Below, one piece after another: positions 11,902 through 15,978 of a DNA stretch of 15,978 nucleotides. The stretch is from Candidatus Uhrbacteria bacterium (GTDB lineage: Bacteria > Patescibacteriota > Patescibacteriia > 2-12-FULL-60-25), in assembly GCA_009691315.1 (NCBI GenBank), contig SICT01000018.1, positions 1 to 15,978 of the forward strand. Reading direction: 5' to 3'. The number at the start of each line of letters is the position of its first letter. The stretch's first letter is position 1. The position numbers were made by a program, and so were the translations under genes. The notes beneath the pieces were generated by a model. That model was given only the letters and a program-made list of their open reading frames with translations, made no database searches and was not told where the DNA came from.

Positions 11902-13044
11902 ATGGCATTTACTGCAGAACAACAAGCGATTGAACTCATCAGCCGCGCCAAACAAATACTCATCATTACCAAGCAACATGCAGGGATTGATACCGTTGCC
12001 TCAGCGCTGGCCATGGGTTTGTGGTTGGAAAAATTGCATAAATCATTTGACATGGTCATCCCGGATTTTGATGCAAAATCTCTCCCCTCTTTTTTGCCCA
12101 CAACCTTTGAACTACACAAAACAATCGGCCCCATGCGTGCCTTTCATATTCTGTTGAATGTCCGCGATGTTTCTCTGTCTGAACTCATGTACGATGTGCG
12201 TGACGGTCAACTTGATGTGACACTCATTCCAAAACAAGGGGAATGGTCTGAACAAGATGTGAAATTCAAATCCGGGGAAGATCGCTATGATCTCGTGATC
12301 GCTCTGGATGCGCCCGATCTCCATTCGCTCGGACAAGCCGTAACAGAACACGCCGACTTTTTCTATCGCACAACCATCATCAATATTGATGCAAGCGCGA
12401 CAAACGAACACTGGGGTCAGGTTAATTTGATTGATTTAAATGCCGTCTCAACAAGTGAAATCCTGTATGGTTGGTTGGAACGCTGGAATAGAAGTTTGAT
12501 TGATACACCGCTCGCCACCGCTCTCTTAACCGGCATGATTGCCAAAACAAAAAGTTTTCGTACAGCAAATGTCACACCAAAAACCCTCGAAGCTGCCGGC
12601 GCACTCATGACGCTTGGCGCGGATCGTGAAGGGATCAATCATGGACTCTGGCGCAACCGTCCGCTCACCACCTTAAAATTATGGGGACGAGCACTGGCAC
12701 GGCTCAATCAAGACAAAGATCTTGGATTTGTCTGGACCACTCTCAGTGATTCGGACTTTGTTGAAATCGGAGCAAGTCCAGACGCCCTCGAAGGGGTGGT
12801 AGATGAATTGGTCGCCTACGCGCCTGAAGCAAAAATTGTTGCCCTTATTTATCAGCAAGCCAATAAAATTCTGGTGAGCCTCCATACAGCCCCTCCTTTT
12901 TCCGCCGCCGAACTCGCCCGCCCCTTTGGCGGAACCGGAAGTCGCGACCGCACCATCTTCCCTTTTCAAGCCGCAAATCTCAACGAAGCAACAACACAAA
13001 TCGTTGATAGATTACGCTCGACTTTACAGTCACTGAAGAAATAA
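11902..13044 (+). CDS. DHH-family (NrnA/RecJ-like) protein lacking its catalytic motifs
   Basis: 380 residues. The fold follows bacterial NrnA-type DHH-DHHA1 phosphoesterases: 'AIELISRAKQILIITKQHAGIDTVASALAMGLWL' (motif I, 10-42), 'DLVIALDAPDLHSLG' (motif II, Asp136), 'IINIDASATNEHWGQVNLID' (motif III, 159-178), 'SEILYGWL', 'ALLTGMIAKTKSFRT' and a C-terminal 'GGTGSRDRTIFPF' (343-355). In active enzymes motif I reads 'H..PDGDAIGS', motif III 'DHHPSN', the later motif 'TGI.TDTG.F' and DHHA1 'GGGH..A'. Here DHH is DAS, the DTG aspartate is Lys, and the GGGH histidine is gone. Only Asp30, Asp136 and Asp163 remain, so Mn-dependent nuclease or c-di-AMP/nanoRNA hydrolysis is unlikely. It could be a binding or scaffold protein. 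It has its own promoter and is convergent with trmH. Confidence 0.82.
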   Translation: MAFTAEQQAIELISRAKQILIITKQHAGIDTVASALAMGLWLEKLHKSFDMVIPDFDAKSLPSFLPTTFELHKTIGPMRAFHILLNVRDVSLSELMYDVRDGQLDVTLIPKQGEWSEQDVKFKSGEDRYDLVIALDAPDLHSLGQAVTEHADFFYRTTIINIDASATNEHWGQVNLIDLNAVSTSEILYGWLERWNRSLIDTPLATALLTGMIAKTKSFRTANVTPKTLEAAGALMTLGADREGINHGLWRNRPLTTLKLWGRALARLNQDKDLGFVWTTLSDSDFVEIGASPDALEGVVDELVAYAPEAKIVALIYQQANKILVSLHTAPPFSAAELARPFGGTGSRDRTIFPFQAANLNEATTQIVDRLRSTLQSLKK

Positions 13045-13085
13045 ATGAATTAGATTTTGTTGGAGCGAGACGTTGAGCGAAGCCC

Positions 13086-13673
13086 TTATTTCTTCCCCCA
13101 CATTTTCAAAACCTTCGCCTGTTCCTTTTTCGTCATTTGCGCTTGATCATACATCCCTTTTTTCTCCCTCTGCCGAAACGCCTCATACAACAGGAGTGCC
13201 GTCGCCACCGACACATTAAAACTTTCCACAAACCCATTCATCGGAATTTTTAAAATCAGATCAGCGGCCTTCACTATTTCTTTTGACGCACCTGCATGTT
13301 CATTCCCGATCACCAATGCGACCGGCTGAGTCAGATCCATCTGCACCGGGTCTTTTGTTTTTCCAAGAAGCGTTGTCACTGCAATTTTTATTTTTTTCTT
13401 TTTCAATTCTTTCACAAGCTTGCTCACCGAATTCCACTTGGTCACACGAAGCCACTTTAGCGTTGACGCTGCCGCTCGAGATTTTAATTCCTTCATCCGT
13501 GGTGTCCGGCCATTTGTATAGAGTAAATGCACATCCAACACTCCAAACGCATCACACGACCGCAAAATCGCCCCCACATTATGCGGATCATCCACATTTT
13601 CCATGACGACCATAAGCCCTGGCTGACGCTTGGCCAATACCGTTTCCATTTTCTTTTTTCTTTCTTTTGTCAT
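13086..13673 (-). CDS. trmH: TrmH-family (SpoU) RNA 2'-O-methyltransferase, probably tRNA Gm18
   Basis: 195 residues. It transfers a methyl group from S-adenosylmethionine to a ribose 2'-OH, in TrmH at guanosine 18 of the tRNA D-loop. All three SPOUT motifs are present: 'NVDDPHNVGAILRSCDAFGV' (26-45, catalytic Arg38), 'ALVIGNEHAGAS' (119-130) and 'IPMNGFVESFNVSVATALLLYE' (143-164), which form the trefoil knot. The N-terminal 'LAKRQPGLMVVME' and the tail 'EAFRQREKKGMY' closely match TrmH rather than RlmB or TrmL. SFNVS replaces the usual SLNVS. It lacks the extra L30e-like domain of RlmB. A weak AGGA lies about 11 bases before the ATG. It follows pgi after a hairpin-bearing gap of about 106 bases and may be co-transcribed with it. 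Confidence 0.92.
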   Translation of the reverse strand: MTKERKKKMETVLAKRQPGLMVVMENVDDPHNVGAILRSCDAFGVLDVHLLYTNGRTPRMKELKSRAAASTLKWLRVTKWNSVSKLVKELKKKKIKIAVTTLLGKTKDPVQMDLTQPVALVIGNEHAGASKEIVKAADLILKIPMNGFVESFNVSVATALLLYEAFRQREKKGMYDQAQMTKKEQAKVLKMWGKK

Positions 13674-13698
13674 AAAAATTAAATCCTAGCGAGCGGAG

Positions 13699-13760
13699 AC
13701 CGAGGCGCGTTCACTGCGACCCCCGCAATGTTGCGGGGTGTCCAGGGAATGCACCTCGGT
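13699..13760. repeat. Long imperfect hairpin between pgi and trmH
   Basis: Outer arms ACCGAGG (13699-13705) and CCTCGGT (13754-13760), a middle helix GCGTTC.CTG with CAG.GAATGC, and an inner perfect CCCCGCAA/TTGCGGGG (13721-13738) stack into one rod. There is no T-tract after it. It may stabilise or process the pgi-trmH transcript, or be a mobile palindromic unit. Confidence 0.8.
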
Positions 13761-13779
13761 AGGCCGCGAGACATCCTTA

Positions 13780-15006
13780 TCACTGTGCCAGAATCCTCCG
13801 CGTTTCCTTCTTATATAACTCGACAGCCGGCTGATCAAAGGCGTTAACTTGCAACAATTCTCCCATAAAAATGGTTTCCATCATTTTGAACTGTGCGAAA
13901 GCTCCAAGCGAATGAAGCGACAAATCTGGTAACACGATTTCACAAAATGGCATCCCCGCTTTTTTATAGGCCATTTTCGTTCCTTGCAAAATCGCTTGCA
14001 TAATTTCACTCGCTGACCGACCCGCTAACCCATCAACGATCCCATTCAACATCAAGCGTCGCGGCAATTTCACCTCACGCACATTCTTCTCACTCGACAC
14101 AAACGTAAAAAACTTATCTTGCGGCCCGCCAAAATAAAGTTGACCAACCGCATGCAAATCATTTGATCCAATGGAAACAGTCGGCGTGAGGCCCTTCCCA
14201 TCTTTACCTAAACTCTCCGCAATCAATTGTCTGACCCACTTCCCCACCGTCTCCAACTCCGGATGAAAAAAGAAATGATCTTGAATAGTTTTACCTTTTT
14301 TTAATTCCAGAAAACTCACCGCCGCAGAATGCATGGCCGCTCGTGAATCAACCGCTCGTGCACCCGCGCACAAAGATTTAATATCACATCCAATCGCCGC
14401 CAGCGGAAATAACCCAAAACAAGAGAACATCGAATAACGTCCGCCAACCGCTTCAGGAATGGTCAAAATATCAAGCTGAAGGCGCTTAGCCCACATCCAC
14501 AACTTTGATCCATGATCTGTACTCACCACCACGCGATCCATCCAGGTTTTTTTTAACGCCCGTAAAATCATCTCTGCATTCACAATCGATTCTGTCGTGG
14601 TTCCAGATTTACTAATAATATTCAAAAGAATTTCTTCCGGATCATGAACTTCTTTTTTAATAAATGAGAGCAAAGCGCTCAACGCTTCTGAATCAGCCGT
14701 ATCCGCATAAAAAATCTTTGGAAATCTTTTTGGCTCAAACCGATCAAAGGATCCATACAGGGCATCGTAAATTGACTTGCTCCCCAAATTCGGCCCCCCA
14801 ATCCCCACCACAACCACATATTTCAAACGTTTGTTCGTCTTCTTAGAAGCGAGATTTGCAATCTGACGAATCGCCTTTTGATCAAACGCGAGCTTAAGCG
14901 GAAGCATTTCCTTCACACGCCCCAAACTTGGCGTGAGTTTTTTAATCGTCTGACTAACCTCTGACTTCGATAATAAACACGAATTTTGATAAAGATATTT
15001 GAGCAT
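13780..15006 (-). CDS. pgi: Glucose-6-phosphate isomerase
   Basis: 408 residues from ATG 15006. It interconverts glucose 6-phosphate and fructose 6-phosphate in glycolysis. Visible family blocks are 'VVVGIGGPNLGSKSIYDAL' (about 65-83), the sugar-phosphate site 'ISKSGTTTES' (131-140), 'GGRYSMFSCFGLFPLAAIG' (188-206), 'QLIAESLGKDGKGLTP' with the catalytic Glu264, 'SIGSNDLHAVGQLYFGGP' with the ring-opening His285, and 'FDQPAVELYKKE' with the C-terminal Lys. This is the short bacterial PGI form. ATG 15015 is also in frame, but it overlaps a TATAAT -10 box at 15019-15014. RNA from that promoter would start next to ATG 15006, so I choose 15006 and a leaderless mRNA. Confidence 0.94.
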   Translation of the reverse strand: MLKYLYQNSCLLSKSEVSQTIKKLTPSLGRVKEMLPLKLAFDQKAIRQIANLASKKTNKRLKYVVVVGIGGPNLGSKSIYDALYGSFDRFEPKRFPKIFYADTADSEALSALLSFIKKEVHDPEEILLNIISKSGTTTESIVNAEMILRALKKTWMDRVVVSTDHGSKLWMWAKRLQLDILTIPEAVGGRYSMFSCFGLFPLAAIGCDIKSLCAGARAVDSRAAMHSAAVSFLELKKGKTIQDHFFFHPELETVGKWVRQLIAESLGKDGKGLTPTVSIGSNDLHAVGQLYFGGPQDKFFTFVSSEKNVREVKLPRRLMLNGIVDGLAGRSASEIMQAILQGTKMAYKKAGMPFCEIVLPDLSLHSLGAFAQFKMMETIFMGELLQVNAFDQPAVELYKKETRRILAQ

Positions 15007-15013
15007 GAGCCTC

Positions 15014-15043
15014 ATTATAATGATATTATTGACAAACAGCCAA
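15014..15043 (-). promoter_or_regulatory. Promoter of pgi
   Basis: The minus-strand -10 TATAAT (15019-15014) is perfect. TTGGCT (15043-15038, 4 of 6) lies 18 bases upstream. The expected start is at or just before ATG 15006. Confidence 0.6.
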
Positions 15044-15057
15044 TTTTCTGGTATCTT
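15029..15057 (+). promoter_or_regulatory. Promoter of the orphan membrane-protein gene
   Basis: A perfect TTGACA (15029-15034), a 17-base spacer and TATCTT (15052-15057, 4 of 6). It overlaps the pgi promoter on the other strand, so the two may compete. Confidence 0.6.
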
Positions 15058-15089
15058 GTAATGTTTCTTAAATGAAACTCTATTTGGTT

Positions 15090-15179
15090 CGCCGAATGTT
15101 TCGGCGCACTCCAGGAGTTTTATTCCTGGGTAACTTTGACCCCTTCACAACCCGTTCGTCCACGCAAACTCGAGGAGAC
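15090..15179 (+). promoter_or_regulatory. Structured leader and SD of the orphan membrane-protein gene
   Basis: Two hairpins, CGCCGAA/TTCGGCG (15090-15106) and CCAGGA/TCCTGG (15111-15129), precede an unpaired stretch and the SD GAGGAG (15173-15178 region), which is about eight bases before ATG 15184. The layout parallels the leader at 2429-2529. Confidence 0.45.
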
Positions 15180-15183
15180 GCCC

Positions 15184-15669
15184 ATGAAGAATTTGTTCAA
15201 CTGGATATCGGATTGCAGGACCGAACTCGCCCTTGGCTGCAGTCTTCTTCTCATCCTGGCTGGCATGGTGCTGAGCGTCCTGGTCCGGTCGCCGGCCCCG
15301 GTCATGCTCGTGATGGCGCCAATCACCGCAGGAAGCGCCATCCTCTTCGCCTTCTGGCTGGGAGATTCGCTGGACCCGTTCGTTCTGGAAGGACGGCTGG
15401 GTGAGTGGTGCTTCTGCGCACTCTTCATCTGTCCGTTCCTGATGACCTGTGCGGTCGGCGCCTACAGCTTCGCGATCGTCGATGGTCTCGAGGCGCTCGC
15501 GCAGTACCAGTTCGAGTGGCTGTCGCCGCCACGCTACTATCAGCGCCATGATTTCGGACAAGTGTTCACCCCCGGCCTCTACACCGGCATCTTCTCGCTC
15601 GCAGTCGTGATCGTCGGTGGCATCTGCTACACGATCAAGCACGAGCGAGACCGCTTCGCCAACGCCTGA
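15184..15669 (+). CDS. GC-rich orphan integral membrane protein
   Basis: 161 residues. The start is set by GAGGAG eight bases upstream; a longer frame from 15136 has no SD. Four hydrophobic stretches are visible: about 14-34 (LALGCSLLLILAGMVLSVLV), 38-58 (APVMLVMAPITAGSAILFAF), 75-97 (CFCALFICPFLMTCAVGAYSF) and 132-153 (GLYTGIFSLAVVIVGGICYTI). The loop between helices 3 and 4 is polar and aromatic (QYQFEWLSPPRYYQRHDFG). The tail KHERDRFANA is charged. There is no known motif and the function is unknown. Third codon positions are strongly G or C, unlike pgi next door. Promoter, structured leader, SD and terminator make it a free-standing unit. Confidence 0.75.
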   Translation: MKNLFNWISDCRTELALGCSLLLILAGMVLSVLVRSPAPVMLVMAPITAGSAILFAFWLGDSLDPFVLEGRLGEWCFCALFICPFLMTCAVGAYSFAIVDGLEALAQYQFEWLSPPRYYQRHDFGQVFTPGLYTGIFSLAVVIVGGICYTIKHERDRFANA

Positions 15670-15761
15670 TCTTTTTTTTTGTCTCGCAACGAGGCATTCC
15701 GGCAACGCTGTCGGAATTCGGGAAAAAACTCTCCATCACACCCCGCACGTTCCCTCCTTCC

Positions 15762-15790
15762 GATCGGACTCACCTCCGGTCATTTTTTTT
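15762..15790 (+). terminator. Intrinsic terminator of the orphan membrane-protein gene
   Basis: GATCGGA (15762-15768) pairs with TCCGGTC (15775-15781, one G-U) around loop CTCACC, followed by A and a run of T. A second hairpin ATTCCG/CGGAAT without a T-tract lies upstream, near 15696-15717. Confidence 0.8.
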
Positions 15791-15885
15791 ACTTTTGTTT
15801 AAGACTATATAAAACACGACCGTTCTCCATATAGTTCTTCATTGCCCAGTCAATAGTCTGCTATAGCATAAAATTGAAGGTGCTT

Positions 15886-15914
15886 AAAAAACAACCCACA
15901 CCTCTGGCGGGGTT
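15886..15914 (-). terminator. Probable terminator of the gene at the right edge
   Basis: On the minus strand an imperfect stem with AACCC/GGGTT ends (15914-15893) is followed by TGTTTTTTAAG. It lies just past the stop codon at 15928. Confidence 0.55.
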
Positions 15915-15927
15915 CATCCGGGGCAGC

Positions 15928-15978
15928 TTAAAACCCCAAATGCGATTTTAAAATGGTTCGGTAAAGATGTTCGCGGGA
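15928..15978 (-). CDS. C-terminal end of an unidentified protein (cut by window edge)
   Basis: An open frame enters from the right edge and gives 16 residues, SREHLYRTILKSHLGF, before TAA at 15930-15928. A terminator-like hairpin follows within 15 bases, which supports a real gene end. It is too short to identify. The 258 bases between this and the orphan membrane gene hold terminators and no other gene that I can support. Confidence 0.35.
   Translation of the reverse strand, partial: SREHLYRTILKSHLGF

Noticed and set aside
15145..15705. 186-residue minus-strand frame over the membrane orphan
   Set aside because: A shadow of a GC-rich gene. The plus-strand frame has SD, hydrophobic helices and a terminator.
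15796..15880. Minus-strand short frame with 'TIDWAMKNYMENGRVLYSLKQK'-like reading, in pieces
   Set aside because: Only about 22 residues between two stops, with no SD or recognised family. It could be a relic, but the evidence is too thin.

Overview
The window looks like a chromosomal segment of a small-genome bacterium, most likely a member of the Patescibacteria (candidate phyla radiation). That placement is inference. It rests on a dense housekeeping layout, weak or absent Shine-Dalgarno sites in front of most core genes, a DciA-type helicase loader, a bactofilin, and very divergent versions of common families (DHH, DAGK, protein kinase). No 16S gene or ribosomal protein is present to confirm it.

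Layout, left to right. (1) 1-2374, minus strand: a compact operon running from a DUF721/DciA-like protein through a four-helix membrane protein to two tandem kinase-like paralogs, the second cut by the window edge. (2) 2390-3600: a GC-rich orphan gene with its own structured leader, strong SD and terminator. It is followed by a gene-poor stretch full of palindromes, a duplicated terminator segment and the C-terminal remnant of an IS200/IS605-type transposase. (3) 3599-3869, minus strand: tRNA-Leu(GAG), tRNA-Val(TAC), and a tRNA 3' part with an aberrant anticodon loop. The tRNA-Val sits between the arms of a 13-bp inverted repeat and seems to interrupt the broken tRNA. (4) 3909-5143, minus strand: bactofilin and a divergent DAG-kinase-like protein. 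(5) 5270-5659, minus strand: a second GC-rich orphan. (6) 5744-11699, minus strand: tyrS-argS (stop and start overlap) and valS; argS and valS each carry an in-frame stretch that looks like a dispersed palindromic repeat. (7) 11902-13044, plus strand: a DHH-family protein that has lost its DHH and other catalytic motifs. (8) 13086-15006, minus strand: pgi and trmH, separated by a large hairpin. (9) 15029-15790, plus strand: a third GC-rich orphan, encoding a membrane protein, with promoter, structured leader, SD and terminator. (10) The last 60 bases hold the C-terminal end of another minus-strand gene.

The core genes serve translation (three aminoacyl-tRNA synthetases, tRNAs, a tRNA/rRNA 2'-O-methyltransferase), replication (DciA), glycolysis (pgi) and the cytoskeleton (bactofilin). 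The most unusual features are the nested tRNA arrangement, repeat-derived peptides inside two essential synthetases, the apparently dead DHH protein, and three separately controlled orphan cassettes whose base composition and SD use differ from their neighbours.
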